Assembly: GCF_011694815.1 (NCBI RefSeq) | Contig: NZ_CP050177.1 | Coordinates: 248,001-312,000, forward strand | Length of the DNA stretch: 64,000 nucleotides | Direction of reading: 5' to 3' | From: Streptomyces liangshanensis | GTDB lineage: Bacteria; Actinomycetota; Actinomycetes; Streptomycetales; Streptomycetaceae | In this document: one piece after another, positions 8,022-15,976 of the stretch | Layout of the letters: every line of letters begins with the position of its first letter | Numbering within the stretch: position 1 is the first letter of the stretch | Made by a program: the position numbers and the translations under genes | The notes under the pieces: generated by a model | The model's database searches: none | Told to the model about the DNA's origin: nothing | What the model saw: the letters and a program-made list of their open reading frames with translations, nothing else

Positions 8022-8666
8022 ATGACCACCACCCTGACGCGCGCCGCACTCTTCACCGGAGCGGCCGCCGCCTCGCTCGCGCTGGCGGCCGCACCGGCGC
8101 AGGCCGCTCCGATCACGCTCTCCGCGGGGCATGTCGACGTCGTCGACATCGCCTACGAGGACGGCGCCCTGGAGCTGGGGCTGCACGACGAGACCACCGG
8201 TACGCCGGTGGAACGCGACCCGGCGGAGGTCACCCTGCGCGTGAAGCCGGAAGCCAGGACGCAGGTTCCGGCCAACCGCGCCTACGCGTTCCTCGGCGCC
8301 GCGGGCGCGCCCGTCTGGATCCTGCCGCAGACCAGCAATCCCAACCTGCTGTTCGCGGGCTGGGCCGCCCACGAGGTCCCGACGGGGGTGTTCCAGAACA
8401 ACTCCGTGCGGCTGACGCTGGCTTCGGTCAGCGGGCCGGCCGACGTGAGCGTGTACGACGTCACCCTCGGCACGCCCGTGAAGAAGTTCGACAGCGGCGA
8501 CGGCCTGCCCGACACGGTGGTCGCGACCGCCGGTGAACACCACCACACCAACTGGGCGTTCGAGGCCGCGGGCACCTACACGCTCACCTTCCGGGCCTCC
8601 GGAACCCTCACCGACGGCACGACGGTCACCTCGGCCCCGGTCGCGTACCACTTCACCGTCGGCTGA
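8022..8666 (+). CDS. Secreted choice-of-anchor M domain protein (zinc-linked)
   Basis: 214 residues; the ATG at 8022 follows AGGAGG by four bases. Residues 1-27 are a Sec signal peptide ending APAQA. The rest is one anchored-repeat (actinobacterial surface-anchored) domain. It has SAGHVDVVDIAYEDG, a central YAFLGAAGAPVWILPQT with NLLFAGW, and HHHTNWAFEAAGTYTLTF, the same signature found in the ABC-operon surface proteins at 13341, 15977 and 17657. This copy has no membrane anchor or sorting signal, so it should be released or loosely held. A Zur box lies upstream. The His-rich loop EHHHTNW is a plausible metal site, but zinc binding is inferred. Confidence 0.88.
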   Translation: MTTTLTRAALFTGAAAASLALAAAPAQAAPITLSAGHVDVVDIAYEDGALELGLHDETTGTPVERDPAEVTLRVKPEARTQVPANRAYAFLGAAGAPVWILPQTSNPNLLFAGWAAHEVPTGVFQNNSVRLTLASVSGPADVSVYDVTLGTPVKKFDSGDGLPDTVVATAGEHHHTNWAFEAAGTYTLTFRASGTLTDGTTVTSAPVAYHFTVG

Positions 8667-8710
8667 GCCGGGAGCCGGCCGGGCCCGGGCCCGGCGGCGC
8701 CCCCATGGAA

Positions 8711-8748
8711 GGGCGGGTGGCCCCTGAGACGTCAGGGGCCACCCGCCC
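8711..8748. terminator. Bidirectional terminator hairpin
   Basis: Perfect 17-bp arms beginning GGGCGGGTGGCCCCTGA around a GACG loop, between the converging anchor-M and His-rich genes. Confidence 0.88.
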
Positions 8749-8788
8749 GTTCACACGTCACGCGCACACCCGCGCGCGCCACCCTGCC

Positions 8789-9085
8789 TCAGTGGTCGTC
8801 CCAGTGCCCGTCGTGGCCGGCGTGCCGGTGGCCGTCGTGCACGTAGTCGACGTGGTCGCGGTGGGGCACCGCGACGTGGCCGCAGCCCTCGCCGTGCTGG
8901 TGACCGTGGTCGCCGTGCGTCGCGTGGGCCGCGGCCTCGCACTCGTCCACGTGGTCGCCGTGCACCTGGTGGAGGTGGCCGTCGTGCGCGTAGTCCACGT
9001 GGTCGCCGTGCGGGACGGCGACGTGGCCGCAGCCCTCGCCGTGGCGGTGGGTGTGGTCGGGGTGGGGGGCGTGAGCAGTGGTCAT
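8789..9085 (-). CDS. Histidine-rich metal-binding small protein
   Basis: 98 residues, 27 of them histidine, with three cysteines and many Asp. An internal duplication is plain: HGEGCGHVAVPH followed by DHVDYxHDGHxH occurs at residues 15-39 and again at 64-88. There is no signal peptide or membrane segment, so it is probably cytoplasmic and binds several zinc ions. Homologues are often labelled zinc transporter permease, which the sequence does not support. It is divergent from C-minus L32 and the COG0523 GTPase across a 202-bp region holding Zur box 2, which suggests zinc-starvation expression. Zinc buffering or delivery is inferred. Confidence 0.85.
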   Translation of the reverse strand: MTTAHAPHPDHTHRHGEGCGHVAVPHGDHVDYAHDGHLHQVHGDHVDECEAAAHATHGDHGHQHGEGCGHVAVPHRDHVDYVHDGHRHAGHDGHWDDH

Positions 9086-9224
9086 GTTCTCTCCGGTCGT
9101 CCGTCGGAGACCGGCCGGCGTCCGGCTTCCCGCACACCACCCGGCCTGATTCGCCTCCCCAACGACGCTCCGGGGATCACGTCACCTCGCGTGCGGCATT
9201 CGGAGTACGACCATAACCTCGTAA

Positions 9225-9239
9225 TGGAATCCATTTTCA
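9225..9239. promoter_or_regulatory. Zur box 2 (divergent promoter)
   Basis: TGGAATCCATTTTCA, matching the Zur consensus at most positions, 49 bp before the L32 start and 140 bp before the His-rich gene. Its place suggests primary control of the L32-GTPase operon; control of the His-rich gene is possible. Confidence 0.82.
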
Positions 9240-9287
9240 TGTAGCGTGCGGAGTCACCCCGCAGCCGCGTATTCAGGAGGAAGCGCC

Positions 9288-9461
9288 ATGGCCGTACCGA
9301 AGCGGAAGATGTCCCGCAGCAACACCCGTCACCGCCGCGCCCAGTGGAAGGCCAGCACCCCCGCCCTGGTCCCCGTCACGATCGACGGCACGGTCCATCT
9401 CGTACCGCAGCGGCTGGTCAGGGCGTACGAACGCGGGCTGCTCAGCCCGGAGAGCCGATAG
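9288..9461 (+). CDS. rpmF: 50S ribosomal protein L32 (zinc-independent)
   Basis: A 57-residue L32 with the characteristic start [21 protein letters not shown]. The C-terminal half, where C-plus L32 carries a Cys4 zinc ribbon, contains no cysteine ([14 protein letters not shown]). It therefore belongs to the C-minus set with L31 and L33 that replaces zinc proteins during starvation. AGGAGG precedes the ATG at 9288. It is the first gene of an operon with the COG0523 GTPase 41 bp downstream, under Zur box 2. Confidence 0.96.
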   Translation: MAVPKRKMSRSNTRHRRAQWKASTPALVPVTIDGTVHLVPQRLVRAYERGLLSPESR

Positions 9462-9502
9462 CCGGGAGCGGTGGGACCGAGATCCGCGAACGGAGAGCGA
9501 GA

Positions 9503-10687
9503 ATGCCCGGCATGACGTCGGAACGACTGCCCGTGACGGTCCTGTCCGGGTTCCTGGGGGCGGGCAAGACCACCCTGCTCAACCATGTCCTGACCAACCG
9601 CGAAGGCCTGCGCGTCGCGGTCATCGTCAACGACATGAGCGAGATCAACATCGACGCGGCGCTCGTGCGGGGCGGCGAGGCCGCGCTGTCGCGCACCGAG
9701 GAGCGCCTGGTCGAGATGACCAACGGGTGCATCTGCTGCACCCTGCGGGACGATCTGCTGGAGGAGGTCGACCGGCTGGCCAGGGAGGGCCGGTTCGACT
9801 ACCTGCTGATCGAGTCCAGCGGTATCTCGGAACCGATGCCGGTCGCCGCCACCTTCGCGTTCCCGCGCGACGACGGGGCGACGCTCGGCGACCTCGCCCG
9901 GCTGGACACGATGGTCACCGTCGTGGACGCCGTGAACCTGCTGCCCGAGCTGGAGCGGGGGGACGGGCTGGCCGAGCGGGGGCTCGCCCCGTACGAGGAC
10001 GACGACCGTACGGTCAGTGACCTGCTCGTCGACCAGATCGAGTTCGCCGACGTCATCGTCCTCAACAAGCTCGACCTCGTGGACACGGCGGCGGCGGACC
10101 GGCTGACGGCGACGCTGCTGCGGCTCAACCCGGTCGCGCGGATCGTGCCGGCCGTCCGGGGGCGGGTGAACGTGCGCGACGTCCTCGGCACGCACCTGTT
10201 CGACCTGGAGCGGGCGCAGCAGGCGCCGGGCTGGGTACGGGAGTTGAACGGCGACCATGTGCCGGAGACGGAGGAGTACGGCATCTCCAGCACGGTCTTC
10301 CGCGCCGAACGGGCCTTCCACCCGGGCCGGTTGTGGGACTTCGTCACGCGGCGGCTCGACAGCGGCGACTTCGGGGAGGTTCTCCGGTCGAAGGGCTTCT
10401 TCTGGCTGGCGGGCCGGCCGCACGTGACCGGTCTGTGGTCGCAGGCCGGGTCCGTGGCCCGCTTCGAGCCGTCGGGCGCGCGCGGCCCCGACACCGCGCA
10501 GGGCCAGGAACTGGTCTTCATCGGTACGGGACTTCGGGCCGAGGCGCTGCGGAGCGCGCTCGACGGGTGCCTGCTGGCCGACGGCGAGGGCGTACCCGCG
10601 TCGGATCCGTTCCCCGCGTGGGACACGTACGGCATCGACGACGCGTGCGAGCACGAGCACGCCGGACCGGCCGCCGCGCACGTGTGA
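9503..10687 (+). CDS. CobW/COG0523 family GTPase (zinc metallochaperone type)
   Basis: 394 residues. The G1 loop GFLGAGKT is at residues 16-23, the metal-binding CxCC motif (GCICC) at 75-79 with a Glu-rich switch before it, G4 NKLD near residue 188, and a CobW C-terminal domain after about residue 255 ending in a His-rich CEHEHAG tail. COG0523 members of the YciC/ZNG1 type deliver zinc to client proteins using GTP. The Zur box and the C-minus L32 partner support a zinc-starvation role rather than cobalamin synthesis. The ATG at 9503 follows GGAG. Confidence 0.93.
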   Translation: MPGMTSERLPVTVLSGFLGAGKTTLLNHVLTNREGLRVAVIVNDMSEINIDAALVRGGEAALSRTEERLVEMTNGCICCTLRDDLLEEVDRLAREGRFDYLLIESSGISEPMPVAATFAFPRDDGATLGDLARLDTMVTVVDAVNLLPELERGDGLAERGLAPYEDDDRTVSDLLVDQIEFADVIVLNKLDLVDTAAADRLTATLLRLNPVARIVPAVRGRVNVRDVLGTHLFDLERAQQAPGWVRELNGDHVPETEEYGISSTVFRAERAFHPGRLWDFVTRRLDSGDFGEVLRSKGFFWLAGRPHVTGLWSQAGSVARFEPSGARGPDTAQGQELVFIGTGLRAEALRSALDGCLLADGEGVPASDPFPAWDTYGIDDACEHEHAGPAAAHV

Positions 10688-10696
10688 CCTGCGGCC

Positions 10697-10734
10697 GAGC
10701 GCCGGGCAGGGCCTGACGGCCTGCCCGGCGCTCC
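10697..10734. terminator. Bidirectional terminator hairpin
   Basis: GAGCGCCGGGCAGGGCC pairs with GGCCTGCCCGGCGCTC (one bulged G) around a short loop, between the converging GTPase and methyltransferase genes. Confidence 0.8.
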
Positions 10735-10752
10735 CGCGTGCGTGCGGTGCGC

Positions 10753-11553
10753 TCAGGGGCGGGCGGGCGCCTTCGTTCCGACGACCACCGTCGCGTACAG
10801 CTCGTCGGAGGTGGCCGTGCGCGCGAGGAGGCCGTCCCCGGTCACGGTGGCCACGGCGCGGGCGGCCTGGCGTTCGCTCGTCTCGAACAGCAGGCTGCCG
10901 CCGGATGCCAGCCAGCGCGCGGCCCCGGCGGTCACCCGCCGCAGGACGTCCAGGCCGTCCGCTCCCCCGTCGAGCGCCACCCGCGCCTCGTGCAGCCGGG
11001 CCTCGGCGGGGAGCAGGGGTATCTCGCCGGTGGGGACGTACGGGACGTTCGCGAGCAGGACGTCGACGCGGCCGGCCAGCCCGGCGGGCAGCGGCTCGTA
11101 CAGATCGCCCTCGTACACCCGGCCGCCCGCGGCGGCGACGTTGGTCCTGGCGCACCGGACGGCGGCGGGGTCGATGTCGGACGCGTACAGCTCCACCCCG
11201 GCCAGCTCGGCGGCCAGCGCCGCGCCGAGGGCCCCCGTACCGCAGCACAGGTCGACGACCACGGCGCCGGGGCCCGCGAGCGCCAGCGCCTGGTCGACGA
11301 GGAACTCGGTGCGCCGGCGCGGGACGAACACCCCGGGATCGACGGTGATGCGGCGGCCCCTGAACTCCGCCCAGCCCAGGACGTGTTCGAGGGGAAGCCC
11401 GTCGACCCGGCGGTCCACCATGGCGGTGAGTTCGGCGGGGGTGCGGGCGGTGGAGAGGATCAGCCGCGCCTCGTCCTCGGCGAAGACACAGCCGGCAGCG
11501 CGGAGCGTGGTGACCACGGTGGGGAAGGTGAGAGGGGACGGTGGAACCGGCAT
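10753..11553 (-). CDS. PrmC/HemK-related protein N5-glutamine methyltransferase
   Basis: 266 residues from an ATG at 11553 with AAAGG upstream. The N-terminal helical domain (about 1-85, including LPLEHVLGWAEFRGRRI) precedes a Rossmann SAM-binding domain with VVDLCCGTGALGAAL (motif I). The catalytic motif reads NVPY where PrmC has NPPY, as in the actinobacterial PrmC-related subfamily whose substrate is unknown. It is therefore not necessarily the release-factor methylase. It lies 122 bp downstream of the zinc ABC operon on the same strand, with no clear terminator between; co-transcription is possible but there is no functional link. Confidence 0.87.
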   Translation of the reverse strand: MPVPPSPLTFPTVVTTLRAAGCVFAEDEARLILSTARTPAELTAMVDRRVDGLPLEHVLGWAEFRGRRITVDPGVFVPRRRTEFLVDQALALAGPGAVVVDLCCGTGALGAALAAELAGVELYASDIDPAAVRCARTNVAAAGGRVYEGDLYEPLPAGLAGRVDVLLANVPYVPTGEIPLLPAEARLHEARVALDGGADGLDVLRRVTAGAARWLASGGSLLFETSERQAARAVATVTGDGLLARTATSDELYATVVVGTKAPARP

Positions 11554-11674
11554 GGGAGCCTTTCGGGAACGCCTACGGGCGCTCCCGCGGTCACCTGGGT
11601 CGGTCGGACCGCACGGCCGTGAGGGGGAGCACCCGGCCTGATACAGCGGTAATGGGGTCCACCTCCTCGGTCGG

Positions 11675-12553
11675 TCACTGCTGAAGGACGACCTCACTGT
11701 ACCCGAGGCGGCGGCGACCCGACGCGATCAGGCCATGCCGGGGCGCGAACAGCCAGCACAGCACGAAGACGCCGGTCACGACGAGCACGATCAGGCCACC
11801 CGCGGCGAGGTTGTACGCGTACGACAGGTAGAGCCCGGCCGTCGCGGACGCGGCGCCGATCGCGGGGGCGAGGACCATCATCACGCCGATGCGGTCCGTG
11901 AGGAGCCGGGCGCAGGCGGCCGGGGTGATCAGCAGGGCGAGGACGAGGATGTTCCCGACCGCCTGGAGCGAGATCACCACGGTGACGGTGACCAGCGCGT
12001 ACAGGACGACGTCGAGCGCGAGGACGGGCAGCCCGGCGGCCCGGGCCGTCTCGCGGTCCAGGCTGACGGTGACCAGTTCCCGGTGCACGGCCCCGGACAC
12101 CAGGAGCAGGACCAGGCCGGTGACGGCGACGGTGAGGACGTCGGAGTCGCTGATGCCGAGGATCTGCCCGAAGAGGAACGACTCCAGGGAGCCGCTGTAG
12201 CCGGGGGCCGTGCTGAGGACGACGATGCCCAGGCCGAACGCGGCGGCGAAGAAGACCCCGATGACGCTGTCCTCCTTGAGCCGCCGGTTCTGCGAGAAGA
12301 CCGCCACGGCGAGGGCGGTGAGCAGTCCGGCGGCGGCCCCGCCGAGAACGAGGTCGAGGTGGAGGACGAAGGCGATCGCCACGCCGGGGAAGACCGCGTG
12401 CGAGACGGCGTCCCCGATGAACGCCATTCCGCGCAGGACCACATGGCTGCCGACCACGCCGGAGACGATCCCGCACATGACGGCGACCGCGAACGCCCGC
12501 TGCATGAAGACGTGTTCCCAGGGGGCGGTGAGGAAGTCGAGGGTCGCGTTCAT
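11675..12553 (-). CDS. Zinc-type ABC transporter permease (anchored-repeat system)
   Basis: 292 residues with eight or nine hydrophobic segments, of the ABC-3 (ZnuB/TroC) family. Signatures include the early GSHVVLRGMAFIGDAVSHAVFPGVA, the ABC-3 hallmark, and LQAVGNILVLALLITPAACARLL in the C-terminal half. Its start overlaps the ATPase stop by four bases (ATGA), and it is the last gene of the six-gene operon from 18964. It forms the membrane channel for the metal delivered by the lipoprotein encoded at 14231. The family and the Zur box point to zinc; manganese cannot be excluded. Confidence 0.93.
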   Translation of the reverse strand: MNATLDFLTAPWEHVFMQRAFAVAVMCGIVSGVVGSHVVLRGMAFIGDAVSHAVFPGVAIAFVLHLDLVLGGAAAGLLTALAVAVFSQNRRLKEDSVIGVFFAAAFGLGIVVLSTAPGYSGSLESFLFGQILGISDSDVLTVAVTGLVLLLVSGAVHRELVTVSLDRETARAAGLPVLALDVVLYALVTVTVVISLQAVGNILVLALLITPAACARLLTDRIGVMMVLAPAIGAASATAGLYLSYAYNLAAGGLIVLVVTGVFVLCWLFAPRHGLIASGRRRLGYSEVVLQQ

Positions 12554-13344
12554 CGGGTGACTCCCAGGGAGGTCAGCAGCTGGTCGGAGGAGGTCACGCC
12601 GAAGGCGCGCAGCCAGACCGCCGGGTCGCGCAGTTCCCCGGGCGGCCCGTCGGCGACGACGGTCCTGTTGAGCAGGCAGAGCCGGCCTGCCATGCCGGCG
12701 GCGGCGGGCAGGTCGTGCGTCGTCATCAGCAACGCCTTGTTCTCCTGGCGCAGTTGGTGGAAGAGGGAGGTGAGCAGTTCTTGGGTGGGGACGTCGAGTC
12801 CGGTGAACGGTTCGTCGAGGAGGAGCAGCGAGGGGCGCAGGGCGAGGGCGCGGGCCACCAGGACCCGCTGGCGCTGGCCGCCGGAGAGTTCCCCGATGGG
12901 GCGGCGGCGCAGCGCGGTGAGGGCGACCCGTTCGATCGCCTCGGCCACGGCGGCGCGGTCGGCGGGGCCGGGGCGGCGCAGGAGGCCGATGCGGCGGGTG
13001 CGTCCGGTGAGGACGGCCTGTTCCACGGAGAGGGGGAAGTCCCAGGCGAACTCGTGCCGTTGAGGTACGTATCCCACGGAGCCGCGCCTGCGTTCCACCG
13101 GGCGTCCGTCGATCCGCACGCTGCCGGTGTGCGGGGTGAGCAGGCCGAGGATCGCGCGCAGGAGGGTGGTCTTGCCGGCGCCGTTGGGGCCGATCAGGCC
13201 GACCAGTTCACCGGCGCGGACGGTGAGGCCGACGTCGCTGAGGGCGAGCCTGCCGCCCAGTTCCACCGAGAGGGAGGACACCTCCAGGACCGGCGGGGCG
13301 GACGAGGTGGGCGGGGTCGTGTCCGGGGTCATGTCCGGGGTCAT
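12550..13344 (-). CDS. Zinc-type ABC transporter ATP-binding protein (anchored-repeat system)
   Basis: 264 residues. Walker A GPNGAGKT is near residue 56, the Q-loop in GYVPQRHEFAWDFP, the signature LSGGQRQRVLVARAL, Walker B LLLLDEPFTGLD and the switch His in TTHDL. GGAAGG precedes the ATG at 13344, which overlaps the upstream stop (ATGA). Another in-frame ATG at 13332 arises from a small repeat (MTPDMTPDMTPD). It energises the ABC-3 permease downstream. Confidence 0.93.
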   Translation of the reverse strand: MTPDMTPDTTPPTSSAPPVLEVSSLSVELGGRLALSDVGLTVRAGELVGLIGPNGAGKTTLLRAILGLLTPHTGSVRIDGRPVERRRGSVGYVPQRHEFAWDFPLSVEQAVLTGRTRRIGLLRRPGPADRAAVAEAIERVALTALRRRPIGELSGGQRQRVLVARALALRPSLLLLDEPFTGLDVPTQELLTSLFHQLRQENKALLMTTHDLPAAAGMAGRLCLLNRTVVADGPPGELRDPAVWLRAFGVTSSDQLLTSLGVTR

Positions 13345-14234
13345 GTCCGGGTTCCTTCCTGGCGGCGGGACCGGTCGCGGAGCCGGCGCCGTACGAGCGG
13401 GGTCACCACGGCGGCCACGACGGCCAGCGCGCCGCCGGCTCCCCACCGGAGGAGCGCGGCGGAGCCGTCGGCCGGGCCGGCGGACGGTGGCGGGGCGAAC
13501 GCCCGCCGCGGGTCCTGCGGGCCGACGGAGAACCGCAGGGTGCTGCTGTCCTCGTAGTGGGTGCCGTCCTTGTCCTCGGCGGTCATCCGTACGTCGAGGA
13601 GGTACGTGCCCGGCCTGGTGAAGGCCCAGTTGCCGTGCACGTGGCTGTTCAGCTCGATCCCGGTCTCCTGCGGCAGGGGCTTCCGCCCGTCGAAGAGGAC
13701 CGTCGGGGTGCCGAAACTGCCGTTGAGGAAGAGGACGAAGTCGCCGGGGCCCCGCACACCGGTGAGCTGCCAGGTGACCTCGCGGTCGACGGTCGCCGCG
13801 ACCTCCGGGTCCTGGCTGTTCCAGCCGGGCCACAGCACGCCCTCCCGCTGGACCTGCGGGAGGAGCCAGACGCGCGCGCCCGGCTCGCCGAGGAAGGCGA
13901 ACGCCCGGTCGTCGGGAACGGTGATCCGGGCCGCGTCCCCGACCTGGAGCACCACGTCGTCGGGGGCCCGCCAGGTGGCGGGGTCGGCGGTGTCGTCGCG
14001 GATCTCCACGGCCCAGCGGCCCCGGTCGAAGCGGGGTCCCAGGTCGACGTGGCCGTCACCGACGACCGTACGGTCCCCGGGCGCCGCGACCCCCACCCGG
14101 TCGGCCGCGGTGCCGGGCGCGGCGGGGCCGAGGAGGAGCGCGAGAACCGAGGCGGCGACGACCGGGACGGCGGCGACGGAGCGCCGCGAGGTGGGGCGGC
14201 GTATGGCGGACCTGTGCGGGGTGAAGGTGGTCAC
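13341..14234 (-). CDS. Membrane-anchored choice-of-anchor M domain protein
   Basis: 297 residues from a GTG at 14234 with CGGAGG upstream; it overlaps the binding-protein stop codon (GTGA). A signal peptide (about 1-42) precedes one anchored-repeat domain: VGDGHVDLGPRFDRG, DDRAFAFLGEPGARVWLLPQVQ, EGVLWPGWNSQ and NSHVHGNWAFTRPGTYLLDV. A C-terminal transmembrane helix (LLRWGAGGALAVVAAVVTPLV) with an Arg-rich tail follows, and there is no LPXTG motif. The order fits a membrane-bound surface protein working next to the transporter, perhaps passing metal to the binding protein. Its ligand is not demonstrated. Confidence 0.85.
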   Translation of the reverse strand: MTTFTPHRSAIRRPTSRRSVAAVPVVAASVLALLLGPAAPGTAADRVGVAAPGDRTVVGDGHVDLGPRFDRGRWAVEIRDDTADPATWRAPDDVVLQVGDAARITVPDDRAFAFLGEPGARVWLLPQVQREGVLWPGWNSQDPEVAATVDREVTWQLTGVRGPGDFVLFLNGSFGTPTVLFDGRKPLPQETGIELNSHVHGNWAFTRPGTYLLDVRMTAEDKDGTHYEDSSTLRFSVGPQDPRRAFAPPPSAGPADGSAALLRWGAGGALAVVAAVVTPLVRRRLRDRSRRQEGTRT

Positions 14235-15799
14235 CGGGTGCCTCCGAGGCAGGTGCTGAGCTCGTCGGCGTTGTGCCGCATCATGTCGGTGTAGTGGCGG
14301 ACGTTCGCGTCGAAGGCGTCGCCGTACAGCGTGCAGACGTCGACGTGCTGGTCCTCCGCGACCTGGGTGAGCACCGTGGCGCGCCGGGCCAGGTTGGGTT
14401 CCATGAAGACGGCGGGGACCTTGAGGTTCTTGATGGTCCTGGTCAGCTTCTCCACGTCGTCCGCGCTCGGCTCCTGGGCGGGGTTGGGGACGACGAAGCC
14501 CGCGACGGTCATGCCGTAGGCCTCGGCGAGATAGCCGAACGCGTCGTGCGTGGTGATCAACTGCCGCCTTCCCGGCGGGATATGGGCGATGCGGTCGCGT
14601 ACGTACGTGTCGAGGGAGTCGAGTTCGTTCTCGTACCGGCGGCTGTTCGCCGTGTAGGCGGCCGCGCCCGCCGGGTCGCGATCGCGCAGCGTGTCGCGGA
14701 TCAGCTGGGTGTACGCCTTGGCGTTCCGCACGTCCTGCCACAGGTGCGGGTCGATCTCGCCGTGCACGTGTTTGCCGAGCACGGCCTGCGGGAGCTGGTG
14801 GATCTCCGTACCGCCCCTGCCCAGGAACGAGAAGCGGGGGTCGTCCGGGACCTTCACCAGGGTCCGGTTCGGGACCTCGACGACGACCTCGCCGGGCGGG
14901 ATCTCCTCCTGGGTCCTGCCGTGGGTGCGGAGATCGGTGAAGGCGGAGAGCCGGCCGTTGTCGATGTTGACCGTCAGGTCGGTGTGCCCGCGGTCCAGGA
15001 TCGTCGTCCCCGGTCCCGCCACGGTGTGCGGGTCGACCCCGACCGCGAGGGTGAAGGTGCCCCTGCCGACCGGGCGTGATGCTCCGTGGGCGTTCTTGAG
15101 CTTCGCCTCCAGGGTGAGGCGGTAGACGCCCGGCTCGGTGAAGGCCCAGTTGAGGTGGGTGTGCGCGGCGGGCGGCAGGCTCGTCGTGTCCTTGGCCGTG
15201 AGGCCGTCGCGCGAGTCGAAGAGGACGAGCGGCTGTCCGAGGGACTCCGTCAGGTACGCCACCAGCTTGCCCGGCCCCTGGACGTCGGTGGCGGAGAGCA
15301 GCACGTCGGAGGAGCGGGTCGCGCCGCGCGCGGCGCCGTCACCGCGGACCCGCAGGCCGAGCCAGAGCACGTCCAGGCCGATGTCCTCGACCAGGGGGAT
15401 GACGTGCGCGCCGTACGTCTCGGACGCCTCGGCGAGGGACACGTTGGGCGTGCCCTTCCTGGCGTTGGCGTCGACGGCCTTGATGAGGGCGTGCTCCTCC
15501 AGCAGCAGGTGGTTGGTGAAGGTGACGTCGGCCCGGGACACGGTGTCCGCGTCGCGCGGGGTGGGTTCGTACGCGTGCGGGTCCGCGCCGGGCGGCACGA
15601 TCGAGTCGACCTGGACGCGGTCCCCGCCGACCTGCCGGACGAGGTCGGCGAGGATCTCGGTGGTGGTGACGACCCGCAGGGCGGCGCCCGGGCGGTCCGT
15701 GTCGGCGCCGGGGCGGGCGTGTCCCGTGCACCCGGACAGGGCGAGGGCCAGGACGGCGGTGGTGACCAGCGCCCGCGGGGCGGGTCCGGGCATGCGCAT
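14231..15799 (-). CDS. ZnuA-like substrate-binding lipoprotein with inserted anchored-repeat domain
   Basis: 522 residues, far longer than ordinary ZnuA (about 300). The lipobox LALSGC is near residue 24. The first ZnuA lobe runs from TTEILADLVRQVGGDRV through PPGADPHAYEPTP (metal His) and TNHLLLEEHAL. It is interrupted by an insertion from about residue 130 to 335 containing the anchored-repeat signature twice, in part (HTHLNWAFTEPGVYRLTL and DRGHTDLTVNIDNG with RFSFLGRGGTEIHQLPQ). ZnuA sequence then resumes with GEIDPHLWQDVRNAKAY (His), TTHDAFGYLAEAYGM (His) and FMEPNL (Glu). This is the anchored-repeat ABC binding-protein family. The insertion may dock on the surface proteins encoded beside it. 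Confidence 0.9.
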   Translation of the reverse strand: MRMPGPAPRALVTTAVLALALSGCTGHARPGADTDRPGAALRVVTTTEILADLVRQVGGDRVQVDSIVPPGADPHAYEPTPRDADTVSRADVTFTNHLLLEEHALIKAVDANARKGTPNVSLAEASETYGAHVIPLVEDIGLDVLWLGLRVRGDGAARGATRSSDVLLSATDVQGPGKLVAYLTESLGQPLVLFDSRDGLTAKDTTSLPPAAHTHLNWAFTEPGVYRLTLEAKLKNAHGASRPVGRGTFTLAVGVDPHTVAGPGTTILDRGHTDLTVNIDNGRLSAFTDLRTHGRTQEEIPPGEVVVEVPNRTLVKVPDDPRFSFLGRGGTEIHQLPQAVLGKHVHGEIDPHLWQDVRNAKAYTQLIRDTLRDRDPAGAAAYTANSRRYENELDSLDTYVRDRIAHIPPGRRQLITTHDAFGYLAEAYGMTVAGFVVPNPAQEPSADDVEKLTRTIKNLKVPAVFMEPNLARRATVLTQVAEDQHVDVCTLYGDAFDANVRHYTDMMRHNADELSTCLGGTR

Positions 15800-15976
15800 G
15801 ATGAGGGGACTCCAGGAGGCAGAGGGGGGCCGGCGCCGGTTGCATGGGGGAGGACCGGCGCCGGCCGGGGAAGGGGTGTGCGCGACCCCAGGCGTGGTCG
15901 CGGATCCCCGGGCGGAGAGGGCGGCCGGGGTCCGCCGGCCGTGGGGGGCCGGCGGGTCCATCGGTCCGTCGGTGGG

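Noticed and set aside
9503..10687. Cobalamin biosynthesis CobW
   Set aside because: The Zur box and cysteine-free L32 partner indicate the zinc branch of COG0523; the cobalamin-related genes of the window are 45 kb away with their own riboswitches.
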